DNA of 64,000 nucleotides from JACCXG01 sp963836735. Lineage in GTDB: Bacteria > Acidobacteriota > Vicinamibacteria > Vicinamibacterales > 2-12-FULL-66-21. The position numbers were made by a program, and so were the translations under genes. Every line of letters starts with the position of its first letter. Position 1 is the stretch's first letter. The notes under the pieces were generated by a model. It was not told where the DNA came from. It made no database searches and saw only the letters and a program-made list of their open reading frames with translations. Positions 46,375 through 59,305 of this stretch are shown here, piece by piece. The stretch lies in the NCBI GenBank assembly GCA_963836735.1, contig CAWIKP010000013.1, positions 1-64,000 on the forward strand, in the 5' to 3' direction.

Positions 46375-48603
46375 GTGATTCGGGAAGCTGAGTCCTTGCG
46401 GCCCTTTGGAGGCCTCTCCGATCGCAACCGTGACGCAGGCCGCCTGATTGGCATCGGGGTGGCGGTGGCGATCTCGTACGTGATTGCCGCCCGGCTGGGC
46501 TTCCAGTTCGCCTTCGTTGCCGAGCAGGTGACGACGGTCTGGGCGCCGACCGGCATCGCTCTGGCGGCGCTGCTGTTGTGGGGACTCTCGCTCTGGCCGG
46601 CGATCTGGGTCGGCGCCTTTGCCGCGAACGTCGGCAGCAGCGCTCCGCTCTGGACCGCGGCGGCGGTCGCCACAGGCAACACGCTCGAGGCGGTGGCCGG
46701 CGCCTGGATGCTGACGAAGGTCATCGGGTTCGACCCGAAGCTGCGGCGGCTGCGCGATGTGGTGGCCTTCATCCTGGCCGGAGCGGCATTGAGTACTGCC
46801 GTGAGCGCCACGATTGGCGTCTCGACGCTGTGCCTCTCAGGGGAACAGCCGTGGGATCTTTTCGATCAGCTGTGGCGTGAGTGGTGGCTGGGGGACGCCG
46901 CCGGCGCGCTGATCGTCGCGCCGGTGCTCCTGACGGCGGCCCGGCACGATCGGCCCACACGGCGCGGGTGGATCGAAGGCGCCGCGCTCGTGACCGGGGC
47001 GGTGATGGTCACGCACATCGTGTTCGGCACCGGCCCCGCCCTCGCCCATCATCCTCTCGAGTACGTCATCTTCCCGTTCATCGTTGCCGCTTCCCTCCGT
47101 GCCGGACCACCGGCCACCGCTCTCGTGATCCTGGGGACCTCGGCGGTCACCATCTGGCACACCGGTCGCGGCGCCGGCCCGTTTGCCGGCCCTGAGATGC
47201 ACAGCAGCCTGATCCAGCTGCAGGCCTTCATGGGGATCCTCGCGGGAACGGGCCTGTTGCTGGCCGCCGCCATCGCCGAACGGGAAACCGGCGAGCGCCG
47301 TCGTGCGGCGGCGGCCGCGGTCAGCGAAATTCTTTCCACGTCAACCGATCTGGCGACCGCCGCATTGCAGATCCTGAAAGGCATCTGTGAGAGCCTCGAC
47401 TGGCAGATTGGCGCGCTGTGGCTTGTCGATCGAAGCGAGCAGCGCCTGAGATGCCTCGCGATCTGGAGCGAGGACAATCGGGCCAGCGCGCCATTCACTG
47501 CCGCGACACGGGAAAGCACATTTACGCCCGGCACCGGTCTGCCCGGCCGCGTGTGGGCGTCGGGTGTGTCCACCTGGATCGAAAACGTCGTTCACGACAC
47601 CAACTTTCCGCGGGCCTCGGTCGCCGAACAGGCAGGGATCCATGGCGCCTTTGCGTTCCCGATCTGCCTCGGTCAGGAAGTGCTCGGCGTGATCGAGTGT
47701 TTCCGGCGGACCGTCGAGCCGCCCGACCCGGATCTGCTGCGGACACTGTCGACGGTCGGGAACCAAGTCGGGCAATTCGTCGCCCGCACCCGCGATCTGG
47801 CGGCCCGGATGGAGGCGGAACGCGACCGCGAACAGCTGCTGCTTCGTGAAGCGACGGCACGAGGCGAAGCGGAGGCCGCGAACCGCGCGAAAGACGACTT
47901 CCTCGCCACGCTGTCGCACGAGCTCCGGACGCCGCTCAACGCCATCGTCGGCTGGAGCCGCATGCTGCGCGACGGCACACTCGATCCCACCACCACGCGG
48001 CGCGCGCTCGACGTGATCGATCGCAACGCCCAGCTCCAGGCCCAGCTCGTCGCCGACATCCTCGACGTGTCGGGCATCGTCACCGGAAAGCTGCGTCTCG
48101 AGATCGCTGAAGTGGATCCCGGCGCCGTCGTCGCTGCGGCGCTCGATGCGGTGCGTCCGGCCGCCGACGCGAGGCCATTACAGCTCCGTTCCCGGATGAC
48201 CGCGACAACGAGATCGATACAAGCGGACGGCAAGCGGCTGCAGCAGGTCGTGTGGAACCTGCTGGCGAACGCGGTGAAATTCTGCGAGCCGGGCGGAGTG
48301 GTCACGGTGGAGGTTCGCGAGGCGGCGCCGGGCACGATTCAGATCAGCGTGCATGACGACGGGGCGGGCATCGATCAGGAATTCCTGCCGCACGTGTTCG
48401 AACGGTTCCGGCAGGCCGATGCCTCGACCAGGCGGCAGCACGGCGGCCTCGGTCTGGGCCTGGCCATCGTCCGGCACCTGATCGAGCTTCACGGCGGCAC
48501 GGTCCGCGCCGACAGCCCGGGTCTCGGGAAGGGATCGACGTTTACGATCGAACTGCCGGTTCGCGGCCCCGGACCAGGTGCCGCTACTGCTTCTTCGCGG
48601 TGA
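46375..48603 (+). CDS. MASE1-GAF hybrid membrane histidine kinase
   Basis: A 742-residue kinase from GTG 46375; a GTG at 46321 would extend it by 18 residues into the upstream gene. Residues about 22-300 are a MASE1 membrane domain with eight or so helices (GFQFAFVAEQVTTVWAPTGIALA, LWPAIWVGAFAANVGSSAPLW, WWLGDAAGALIVAPVLL). A GAF domain spans about 320-470 (FTPGTGLPGRVWASG, HGAFAFPICLGQEVLGVIECF). The H-box SHELRTPLN carries His515; HATPase elements follow (NLLANAVKFC, HDDGAGI, GGLGLGLAIV). No receiver domain and no neighbouring regulator are present, so the partner is unknown. The signal is presumably sensed in the membrane or by GAF. Confidence 0.9.
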   Translation: MIREAESLRPFGGLSDRNRDAGRLIGIGVAVAISYVIAARLGFQFAFVAEQVTTVWAPTGIALAALLLWGLSLWPAIWVGAFAANVGSSAPLWTAAAVATGNTLEAVAGAWMLTKVIGFDPKLRRLRDVVAFILAGAALSTAVSATIGVSTLCLSGEQPWDLFDQLWREWWLGDAAGALIVAPVLLTAARHDRPTRRGWIEGAALVTGAVMVTHIVFGTGPALAHHPLEYVIFPFIVAASLRAGPPATALVILGTSAVTIWHTGRGAGPFAGPEMHSSLIQLQAFMGILAGTGLLLAAAIAERETGERRRAAAAAVSEILSTSTDLATAALQILKGICESLDWQIGALWLVDRSEQRLRCLAIWSEDNRASAPFTAATRESTFTPGTGLPGRVWASGVSTWIENVVHDTNFPRASVAEQAGIHGAFAFPICLGQEVLGVIECFRRTVEPPDPDLLRTLSTVGNQVGQFVARTRDLAARMEAERDREQLLLREATARGEAEAANRAKDDFLATLSHELRTPLNAIVGWSRMLRDGTLDPTTTRRALDVIDRNAQLQAQLVADILDVSGIVTGKLRLEIAEVDPGAVVAAALDAVRPAADARPLQLRSRMTATTRSIQADGKRLQQVVWNLLANAVKFCEPGGVVTVEVREAAPGTIQISVHDDGAGIDQEFLPHVFERFRQADASTRRQHGGLGLGLAIVRHLIELHGGTVRADSPGLGKGSTFTIELPVRGPGPGAATASSR

Positions 48604-48979
48604 ACGTGCCCTCGCCGAGCTCGCCGAGGGCCACCTTGCCTTTCATCGTGGCCTTGTCCACGGTTCCGCTGTAGGTCACCTTGACCGCGTTCCCCTCGAG
48701 CGATGCCGTGAACTCGAACGTGATGGCGTTGCCCTTGATGGTGCCGGTGACCTTCTGTTCGCCAAACACCTGCGAGGAATAGGTGCCGGTCAGCTTTTCA
48801 CCGTCCTGCTTGAGCGCCACGCTCGGCGTGCCGGTGTTGCCACCGATGTCGACCGTGATGTTCCAGGTGCCCGCGACGTCGGCAGGCTTGTCCTGGGCCA
48901 GGCCGCCCGCGGCGGCCCGCGCCGGAAGCGACAGGACGGCGGCGACGAGTATCAGCCCGATCGAAGAGAAGATTCGCAT
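48584..48979 (-). CDS. Small exported lipocalin-like protein
   Basis: A 131-residue protein with a signal peptide (residues 1-25, ending AAAGG). The mature part is an all-beta pattern: GTWNITVDIGGNTGTPSVAL, KQDGEKLTGTYSS, KVTGTIKGNAITFEF, EGNAVKVTYSGTVD and ending GEGTFTAKKQ. It resembles the small exported proteins common in Acidobacteria, which probably fold as an eight-stranded barrel. Function unknown. Its 3' end overlaps the end of the convergent histidine kinase gene by 20 bases. Confidence 0.7.
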   Translation of the reverse strand: MRIFSSIGLILVAAVLSLPARAAAGGLAQDKPADVAGTWNITVDIGGNTGTPSVALKQDGEKLTGTYSSQVFGEQKVTGTIKGNAITFEFTASLEGNAVKVTYSGTVDKATMKGKVALGELGEGTFTAKKQ

Positions 48980-49012
48980 GGCGCGGGATTATACGCCCGC
49001 GAGATGACTCGA

Positions 49013-49107
49013 CTTCCGCCTGAAGGCGGAAGCCACCCACTTTCGCGCTTCGCGCTACGGCGGGCAGGCTGCATTCCGTCTGGTGGCTTCCGGCTTTAGC
49101 CGGAAGG
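49013..49107. repeat. REP-like element (copy 2) plus a second hairpin
   Basis: The palindrome CTTCCGCCTGAAGGCGGAAG and its tail CCACCCACTTTCGCGCTTCGCGCTACGGCGGG match the element at 40123. About 50 bases further a hairpin GGCTTCCGGCTTTAGCCGGAAGGCC follows (49085-49107). Both lie between the divergent ends of the small exported gene and the isomerase stop. Confidence 0.6.
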
Positions 49108-49126
49108 CCAGCGTTCGACCCGAGCG

Positions 49127-50182
49127 TCAGAGCGACAGGTTCTTGCGCGCGTACGCGATCGACCGGTTGATCAGGTCGTCTTCGAGCTTCAGTGCATCTG
49201 CCGGGCTGAGCCCTGCCGTCGTCGTGAGCGGCTTCTTCGACGAGCGGACGATTTCCAGCACGCGTGCAAGGTCGCGGCCGGGTAGCGGGCTGTAGGTGTC
49301 GTCGAACGTCGCCCAGTATTTCTTGGTGAGCACAGGAATCTTGAGCGGCTCCCGGGTAATCATCTCGAGCGCGAAGATCATCCCGGGATCGCGCTGCTGG
49401 AGCCCCTTCACCATGCCCGGGATATCGAGGATGCCCTCGCCGAGCGCCATCTCCGAGAGCAGGAACCCGTCCTCATACGGCGCCACGGCCATATCCTTGA
49501 AGCTGACGTAAATGGTGAGCGGCGCGAGGAGACGGTAGGTCTCAGCCGGGTCTTCACAGAGCGCGATGTTGTTGCCGAAGTCGTAGCAGACTCCGACGTA
49601 CTCACTTCCGACCTGCTTCACCCAGGCTGCGTGCTCGGCGGCGCGCCAGCCCTTGTGGTTCTCGATGGCGAGCTTGACCTTGTACTTGCGCAGAATCGGC
49701 TCGGCGCGCTCGACCGATTTCTTGTGGGCCTCGAAGCTGGTCTTGAACGCCTCGAACGTATCGAACTCTTCGTAGCGCCGCTGCGTGAACGAGGCGTGGG
49801 TGGTCACAGCGCCCAGCTCGCGCGCGGCCGCGATCGACGCCTCGTAGGCCGCCACGGCGCCGTCGGTGCGCGGCGGCGCCACGCTGACAATGCAGCGCAT
49901 GCCGTAGGCGTCGAGCTTCTTTCGCAGCGCCGCGACCGCTTCAGGACCGCCTTGCGGCACGTTCACCCTCACCGCGCCCAGGCCGAGGTGGTGGCAGTGC
50001 TCGACGATGTCGAACCCGCCGGCGCGGTTGCGGTTGCCGAATCCGGGCCCTTCGCCGCCCATGTTCTTGAGTGCGGGCAGATCCGGTGCGGCGGCCGCAG
50101 CATTTCCGGCTTCGGCGAGGCGTGTGGCCGATAGCCAGGCCAGCGTCGATCCGGTGGTGGCGAGCAGTTCCCGTCGAGTCAT
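49127..50182 (-). CDS. Tat-type sugar-phosphate isomerase/epimerase-like TIM barrel
   Basis: A 351-residue protein; ATG 50182 is preferred over a longer frame because a Tat-like leader starts there (MTRRELLATTGSTLAWLSATRL). The barrel motifs are GAVRVNVPQGGPEAV, LAIENHKGWRAAEH (Glu and His), GVCYDFGNNIAL (Asp), YVSFKDMAV (Asp) and ALEMITREPL (Glu), a plausible metal site of the xylose-isomerase-like family. It is intact and transcribed toward the small exported gene. The metal-efflux operon lies immediately upstream on the same strand but ends before it; a GC-rich repeat separates them. Substrate unknown. Confidence 0.8.
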   Translation of the reverse strand: MTRRELLATTGSTLAWLSATRLAEAGNAAAAAPDLPALKNMGGEGPGFGNRNRAGGFDIVEHCHHLGLGAVRVNVPQGGPEAVAALRKKLDAYGMRCIVSVAPPRTDGAVAAYEASIAAARELGAVTTHASFTQRRYEEFDTFEAFKTSFEAHKKSVERAEPILRKYKVKLAIENHKGWRAAEHAAWVKQVGSEYVGVCYDFGNNIALCEDPAETYRLLAPLTIYVSFKDMAVAPYEDGFLLSEMALGEGILDIPGMVKGLQQRDPGMIFALEMITREPLKIPVLTKKYWATFDDTYSPLPGRDLARVLEIVRSSKKPLTTTAGLSPADALKLEDDLINRSIAYARKNLSL

Positions 50183-50190
50183 CTCTGGCC

Positions 50191-50260
50191 GGGACTCCGC
50201 CCCGGACCCCGGCTCGGTCGCTTGCGGGGGCCCCATGCCCCGCGCCGCTCCCTCGCGTGC
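50191..50260. repeat. GC-rich hairpin repeat (copy 2)
   Basis: CCGGGACTCCGCCCCGGACCCCGG leads into GTCGCTTGCGGGGGCCCCATGCCCCGCGCCGCTCC, matching the copy at 12410 in order and orientation. It separates the efflux operon from the isomerase gene. Confidence 0.55.
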
Positions 50261-50296
50261 GCATTATTCCTGAAAGGTGAACTTGAGTGCCAGCGA

Positions 50297-53433
<3,137 letters not shown>

Positions 53434-53448
53434 GAGTGCGGCCCCCGG

Positions 53449-54631
53449 CTACTTTCCGGCCCCGAACTCGGTGCCGAACAGCTCCGCGGCTCCGACGGTG
53501 ACCACGCGCGTCCCGGGTGAAGGCCCCTGGCGGAGCACAGCGGCGTCGCCCACGACGTCGGCCATCGCGACTCTGCCGCCGCACGAACACGCCGCCATCG
53601 CGCGCTTCATAGACCCAGGTACCGCCGTACGCGTCGTAGCAGGACGGCCGCCCGGGGCACCACCAGACTCTCTTCTCGCGTTCGCAACGGCACGCGCACG
53701 GTGACGCGCTGGCCAGGGTTGAGGGTGCGCGCCTGATTGACGGTGCTGTAGAACAAGTCGATCCCCGCAGTCGCGGGATCGGCGGTCGGCGGTGCCGAGA
53801 TCGGATTCGCGATGAGGCCCGGCGCGCCGCTCTCGGCGCCGAGCGGGAACACCGTCGCGGGTGCCCGCCGATCGACGGTCTCGAGGTCGCCGGCAAAGAG
53901 CGGCACCCGGAGCCAGACCGTGTCCAGCGCGACGAGGTCGAAGAGCGGCGCGCCCGCGCTCACGCGTCTGACCCGGCGTCGCGTGCAGCGTCCGCAGGAC
54001 CGCCGCGTGCGGCGCCTCCAGCGGGATGGCGCCCGAGGCACTCACGGTTCGTGCCGCCAGCGCCAGGCGCTCTCTCGCGGCCTTCAGCGCGGCATCCGGC
54101 GGCGACCAACTCGGCCTGCGCTTCTTCGGCGGCCCGTTGGCTGCCCGATCCGTCGCGCACCAGCTGACGCGCGCGCTCGGCGCGCTTGGCGGCCATCTCC
54201 TGCCGTCCCTCGGCCTCCCTGACGGCACGCTCGGCTTCGATGCGGACGTCCCGTTCAGCCGGCGCGAGCGGCACGAGCGTGAGAACGACCTGTCCCTTCG
54301 CGACCTGAGAGCCTACCGACGCCACGCGGGCGCCACCGCCGAGCGTGCCTGCCACAGGCGCGGTCACGGTGATCTGCGCGCCACCCGCGGGGATCACTTC
54401 GCCGCCCAGGCTCCTGGTCCGGGCGATCGTCCGGCGCTCGATCGGCGCCGTCTCGATTCCAAGCCGTTTCCGGGCCTCTTCGCTGAGCGTGATTGTGGTC
54501 AGCGCCGATTCGGGCACAGCCGCGGTCACCTTCGCCGGGGCCGGCTTCGAGGCGGGTGGCGCTTCGCCGCGGTTGCACGCCGCGGCGAGCAGCACGGCCA
54601 GCGCGGGTGCCGTCATCCAGTCGCGGCTCAT
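53449..54631 (-). CDS. Periplasmic membrane-fusion lipoprotein of the metal RND pump (CusB-like), frameshifted
   Basis: A membrane-fusion protein of about 394 residues when joined. A lipoprotein signal (ALAVLLAAACNRG) precedes a metal-protein-like linker. The barrel-sandwich half reads RRTIARTRSLGGEVIPAGGAQITVTAPVAGTL with the other half near 53800-54000, and the beta-barrel and membrane-proximal parts lie in other frames (VWLRVPLFAGDLETVDRRAPATV; PGTRVVTVGAAELFGTEFG at the end). At least five frame changes are present. Its start overlaps the stop of the outer-membrane factor gene (ATGA), and the pump gene starts 15 bases beyond its stop, so the three are co-transcribed. Confidence 0.7.
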
Positions 54632-55967
54632 TTCGCAGCTCCTGTCACGGCGTGGCAGACCGTCCCCGATGCGCGCTCGATTCGTGCCTGGGCCCGTTGC
54701 TCGTCGGCTGCCAGCTCGCGCTCCCGGAGCCGCGCCTCGATCAGGCGCCGGCTGTTTTCGAGCACGAAGAGGTACGAGCTCTCACCCGAGCTGAACGACT
54801 TCTCGGCATCGGCAAGGTTGCTTCGAAGCGGCGTCACGATGCGTTCCCCCCACGCCGCACGCGATTGTCTGCGCCTGATCGAACAGCGTGGAGGCCTCGC
54901 GCACGTCGAGGCCCACCTGTTGCTGCAGCGAGACGTACGCTGCCGACGCGCGTTGCAGCTCGGCCTCCCCGCGCAGCCGTCCTCCCTGATTGCGGTTGAA
55001 CACAGGCATCGACGACATCGATTCCCGGCCCGATCTCGAAGCCTTCGCTTTCCCTCGCCGTTGGCGTCGAGCACCGCCGTCAGCGTCAGGATTCGCGACT
55101 CTTCCCAGCCGAGACGGGCGGCCGCCGCTTCGACCGTCAGTTCCGCCGCGCGGAGATCGGGCCTCGCGGCGAGCGCACGCTTCATCAGATCCGGGGGCTC
55201 GCCGCAGCGCTCCGGATCGCCGGATGCCTGGAGCCGCGTCGAGCGACCGATCCTCGGCGCCGAGTCCGAGCAGCAGGCGCAGACGCTCGCGGGCGATCGT
55301 CACATCGTGAACCGCACGCTCGGCGTCTGAGTGCGCTGCGCACCGCGTCCACCCGCGCGGCCCGCGCGTCGAGCGCCGCGATGTCGCCGGCGGCCAGGCG
55401 CGACTGGGTCAGCAGGTCGATGCGCTGCAGCGTGGCAGCGGCCTCGCCGGCGAGCCGCTGGCGGTCCATGGCCAGCGCCAAATCCGCGTAGGCCAGACGA
55501 ACCGCCAGCGCCAGGTCGAGGCCCGACTGCACGAGCGCCTGCGCCGCGGATTCCACCGAGAGTCTCGCGGCCGCCACCCGTTTCGGACGCTCCCACAGCA
55601 CTTCGACCGGCCATCGCAGCGTCGCATTCGAGCTGCTTCGGTCCCCACGGGAAACAGCAGCGATAACACGGGATTCGCGATCATGCCCGCGTCGACCAGG
55701 TCCGCGCGCGCGAAGCCGAGCTGGCTCACGCTGACCTGAAATGCGGCGTTGTTCCACGAGCGCGATCGCCACAGCTTCGTCGCGCGACAGCCCGTCGTCC
55801 ACTTGAATGCCGGCGGGAATCGCGGGCGTTCCCGCCGTGCCGAGCCGGACGCTCGCCCCGGTGCGCGACCGGATGTTCTCGGCGACATCGGCGGGCGGAG
55901 GCGCGCCTCCGGTGGCGCACGAGATCAGTGGCACACAGGCGGCCAGCGCAAGGACGGGCAGTCTCAT
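54628..55967 (-). CDS. TolC-family outer-membrane factor of the metal RND pump (CusC-like), frameshifted
   Basis: An outer-membrane channel lipoprotein of about 446 residues. ATG 55967 begins a lipoprotein signal (LPVLALAACVPLISCATGG). The TolC-type helical repeats are visible in separate frames: LAVRLAYADLALAMDRQRLAGEAAATLQRI, ARRAELTVEAAAARLGWEESRILTL, and SNLADAEKSFSSGESSYLFVLENSRRLIEARLRERELAADEQ near the C-terminus. At least five frame changes occur. The gene precedes the fusion protein with a 4-base overlap. A REP-like repeat fills the gap toward the sensor kinase gene upstream. Confidence 0.65.
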
Positions 55968-55982
55968 GACATCGATCAACGT

Positions 55983-56049
55983 GTGGCTTCCGCCTTCAGG
56001 CGGAAGGCAGCGGCCGGCGTCGAACTTCCGCCTGAAGACGGAAGCCACG
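55983..56049. repeat. Paired REP-like palindromes inside the efflux operon
   Basis: GTGGCTTCCGCCTTCAGGCGGAAG and CTTCCGCCTGAAGACGGAAGCCAC are each palindromic and are inverse copies of each other, separated by an 18-base spacer. They share the CTTCCGCCTGAAGGCGGAAG core with the elements at 40123 and 49013. The pair lies between the kinase stop and the outer-membrane factor start, so it could attenuate or stabilise the transcript. Confidence 0.65.
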
Positions 56050-56084
56050 CGCATCGGTTGACAGGCCGCTAATGGTCTTCGGGA

Positions 56085-57489
56085 TCAGATGAACGATTGA
56101 TGACATCGGTCGGGAAGCGTCACCACGAACGTCGTGCGGCCGGGCCGGCTGGCGTCGAGCTGCAGCGTGCCGCCGTGGGCCTCGGCGATCCACCGTGCGA
56201 TCGGCAGCCCGAGGCCGGCGCCATCCGACGCGCCGACGCGGACGAACCGCTCGAAGATGCGCTCCTGATCGGCGGCGGGAATGCCCGGACCGTCGTTCGG
56301 TGATCTGCAGCACTGACGCCGATCCGCCGCGCGTTCGAGCGCCACCACTGACGCGCGCCGTTCGGGCCGCGCGTGGCGGATCGCGTTGTCGAGCAGGTTG
56401 CCGACCATCTGGCGCAGCAGCGCCATCGTCGCCGGTGAACCCGACCTCCTGCGTCGCCCGTCGGTCGTGACCTCACGCCGCGCTGGTCGCGCGAGCACCC
56501 GCACCGCTCGCGCACTCTCGGCGACGAGGTCGTCGAGGTTGAGGAACTCGCGGCGCAGCGGCACCCCCTGCGCCTCGGCGCGCGACAGCAGGAACATCGC
56601 GTCCACCAGCCGCGTCAGTCGATTGGCCTGTTCGCCGACGATCGCCAGCGACTCGCGATACTCGTCGGCGGAACGAGCCTCTCTGCGCCAGCGTCACCTG
56701 GGTGGCCGTCCGCACGACCGACACCGGGCGTCCGCAGTTCGTGCGAGGCGTCGGCCATGAACTGGCGCTGCTGGTTCAGGGCGGCCGCGAGCCGATCGAG
56801 CAGCCCGTTGAAGGCCGTCGCCAGCACGGCCCAGCTCGTCGTCGCACCGGCGGCGCCGACAGCCGCTCCGTGGATCGCGCTCGTTGATGCGCCTGGCCTG
56901 CTCGGCCATCTGGCGTCAGACGGCCGCAGCGTCTGCCGTCCAATCACCCAGCCGCCGGCGCGCCGCGGCGATCAAGCGCGATGAGCACGCCGAGCGCCAT
57001 CGCGCGCACCATCTCGGCGTGCTGCTCGCGCAGCGGCGCGAGCGGCGCCATGACGAACGGCGCCGTAGCGATGGCCGCGTACGGTCGACCAAGTCGTCTC
57101 AGCGACCCGCACGTCCCCGGCCGCGACGTCACCGTCGCGACCGTCGGACCTCGAGCCGATGGCCTGGACGAGCGCCGTCGACTCCATCGGCAGCCCCCAG
57201 ACCTGCGAGCACGCTGCCGTCCGTCCGCGTCAGCACCAGCGTGCGGTCCGGGACGACGACTTCGATGCTGGCTTCGTCCGCCGCCGCCTCGAGCGTCAGC
57301 CCTTCGCTGAACTCCGTCCGCATGACGCCCTCGAGCGTCGCCATCGAGCGCACCAGGTCGTCGTCCAGGCCGCTGCGAGGCCCAGCCGCGACTGCGCGAA
57401 CGACGCCGACCACTGCCGCCGGTGACCAGCACCACGACGACGACGGTGCTGTACCAGAGGGTGAGCCGGGCCCGGATCGAGAGCGTCAT
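56085..57489 (-). CDS. Sensor histidine kinase (CusS-like), frameshifted
   Basis: A membrane kinase of about 468 residues if joined. Its N-terminal helix reads LSIRARLTLWYSTVVVVVLVTG at the start. A periplasmic region in broken frames (LEAAADEASIEVVVPDRTLVLTRTDGSVL) follows, then HAMP-like text, and the H-box is read as QFMADASHELRTP near 56750. HATPase pieces follow (LLDNAIRHARPERR, NDGPGIPAADQERIFERF, GAGLGLPIARWIAEAHGG). At least six frame changes occur. Its ATG overlaps the regulator stop (ATGA), so regulator and kinase are coupled. The periplasmic domain would bind the metal ion; no metal ligands can be assigned. Confidence 0.65.
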
Positions 57490-58186
57490 GGACTCGACGG
57501 CGCGTCGGTGACGGGCGCCAGCATGTAGCCTTCGCCCCGCCGGGTCGTAATCAGCGACGGGCCGTCGCGGCGCGTCAATCTTGCGCCGCAGGCGCTGAAC
57601 CATGACGTCGATGACGTTGGACATCGACTCGAACGGCGCGTCCCAGACGTGCTCGGCAATCGCGGCCGCGGCCGACGACCTCGCCCGGCATGAAGGACGA
57701 GGAACTCGAGCAGCGCGAACTCGCGGGCGGTCAGCTTGATCAGCCGATCGCCCCGGTAGGCCTGACGGGCGCGCAGATCGAGCCGCAGATCGCCGACGGT
57801 CAGCACCGACGGCGTGCAGCGGCAGCCGGCCGCGCCGAATCACCGCCCGCAGCCGCGCCAGCAGCTCGCCGAAGTCGAACGGCTTGACCAGGTAGTCGTC
57901 GGCGCCGCTGTCGAGACCGGAGATCCGCGCTTCGACGGCATCCCGGGCCGTCAGCATCAGGACCGGTACGTGCGATCCGCGGCGCCGCAGCTCGCCGGCA
58001 GACCTCGAACCCGTCGAGGCCCGGCAGCATCACGTCGAGCACGATGGCGTCGTAGTCGGTGATCGCCGCCTGATAGAGCGCTTCGTCGCCGCTCCGCGCC
58101 ACGTCGACGGCGTAGGCCTGCTCGCGCAGCCCCTTGGCGAGCATCTGCGCCGCACGCGGCTCGTCTTCGACCAGCAGAATTCTCAT
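57486..58186 (-). CDS. OmpR-family response regulator (CusR-like), frameshifted
   Basis: A regulator of about 233 residues. The receiver starts cleanly (MRILLVEDEPRAAQMLAKG, with acidic Glu7-Asp8), with phosphoacceptor Asp51 in DAIVLDVMLPGLDGFEV; the frame then changes near 57990 and continues MLTARDAVEARISGLDSGADDYLVKPFDFGELL. A winged-helix DNA-binding domain follows (VGDLRLDLRARQAYRGDRLIKLTAREFALLEFLVLHAG) and ends RRGEGYMLAP after another shift. It presumably activates the efflux operon downstream, probably from a promoter in the 94-base gap before the PAP2 gene. Three to four frame changes are present. Confidence 0.7.
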
Positions 58187-58279
58187 AGCTCAACGCTTCT
58201 CGCGGGCTGCAGATCCAGTCATCGCGGGTTCATCTTCGCAGAGTAACATCCAGGTAACGCCGGTCCGCTGCAGGAGCAC

Positions 58280-59305
58280 GTGACGCTGGCCGAGGTCGGA
58301 ACGATGGGAAAGACGGGGCGGAATCGGGACGTCAGGGTGGCGATGACCGTGGCAGTGTTACTGGCCGGCGGCATCTGGACAAGGGTCGGGGCACAACCGA
58401 CAGACCTTTCACCGGCGCCATATGCTCGTTTGTTCCTGGCCCCACCGCCGGCTGCGTCACTGGTACAAGGGGCGGCCGCTCAGCCGCCGCCTGAACCGGA
58501 GCATACGGGATTCGGTGCGCTGGTCCGGGCGACCGGCAGCGACTTCGCGGCGTTTCCAAAGCGCAAATCGACGTGGGTGATTCTCGGGATCGGCGGCGGC
58601 GCCGCCCTGCTCGTGCATCCGTGGGACACCGAGATCAACGGGGAGCTTCAAGAAGCGAACACCTTGAAAAAGGTGCTGGCGCCGGGCAAATACCTCGGCT
58701 ACGCCTGGGTACAGGCAGGCGCGGCGGTAGGCGTGTACCTGATCGGCCGGTACGCCGTGGAACCGGATGCCGGCACGCACACCAACAAGTGGTCGCATCT
58801 GGGTTTCGATCTGCTGCGCGCGCAAATCCTGACGCAAGCGTTGACCTACGGCATCAAGGTGACCGTGCGACGCGATCGCCCGACCGGCGAGTGCTGCGCG
58901 TTTCCGTCGGGCCATGCCTCGATGACGTTCGCAACCGCCGCGGTCATCGAGCGTCACTTCGGCTATCGCGGGAGCTGGCCGATGTTCCTCATCGCCGGCT
59001 ACGTTTCGATGAGCCGGCTCACGGACAACCGTCACTATCTGAGCGACGTGCTGTTCGGATCGGCCCTCGGGATCGCATCCGGATGGACCGTGGTCGGCCG
59101 GCACGGACGGGACACGTTCACGATGTATCCGGTTCCCGTCCGTGGTGGCGTGGCGCTTGCGGGACAGTGGGCGCCGTCAGGGGTCGGCGGTCGGTTCCGG
59201 GTGCCGGGTTCCAAGGTTCACGGGTTCGGTTCCAGGTTCCAGGTTCGGTTCAGCGTTCGGGGTTCCCGGTTCTCACTGACACCCGGGCGTGGCCCCGAAC
59301 CGTGA
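58280..59305 (+). CDS. PAP2-family membrane phosphatase
   Basis: A 341-residue exported or membrane-anchored phosphatase, perhaps acting on undecaprenyl pyrophosphate or lipid phosphates. The start GTG 58280 follows AGGAG; ATG 58304 is an alternative. A signal sequence covers about 19-38 (RVAMTVAVLLAGGIWTRVGAQP). The three PAP2 motifs are intact: KVTVRRDRP at 193-201, PSGH at 209-212 and SRLTDNRHYLSD at 245-256 with catalytic His212 and His252. Helices are at about 97-115, 142-160, 183-191 and 235-245. The last 30 or so codons run into the GGTTC word-repeat element, so the natural C-terminus is probably near residue 305. Confidence 0.8.
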   Translation: MTLAEVGTMGKTGRNRDVRVAMTVAVLLAGGIWTRVGAQPTDLSPAPYARLFLAPPPAASLVQGAAAQPPPEPEHTGFGALVRATGSDFAAFPKRKSTWVILGIGGGAALLVHPWDTEINGELQEANTLKKVLAPGKYLGYAWVQAGAAVGVYLIGRYAVEPDAGTHTNKWSHLGFDLLRAQILTQALTYGIKVTVRRDRPTGECCAFPSGHASMTFATAAVIERHFGYRGSWPMFLIAGYVSMSRLTDNRHYLSDVLFGSALGIASGWTVVGRHGRDTFTMYPVPVRGGVALAGQWAPSGVGGRFRVPGSKVHGFGSRFQVRFSVRGSRFSLTPGRGPEP

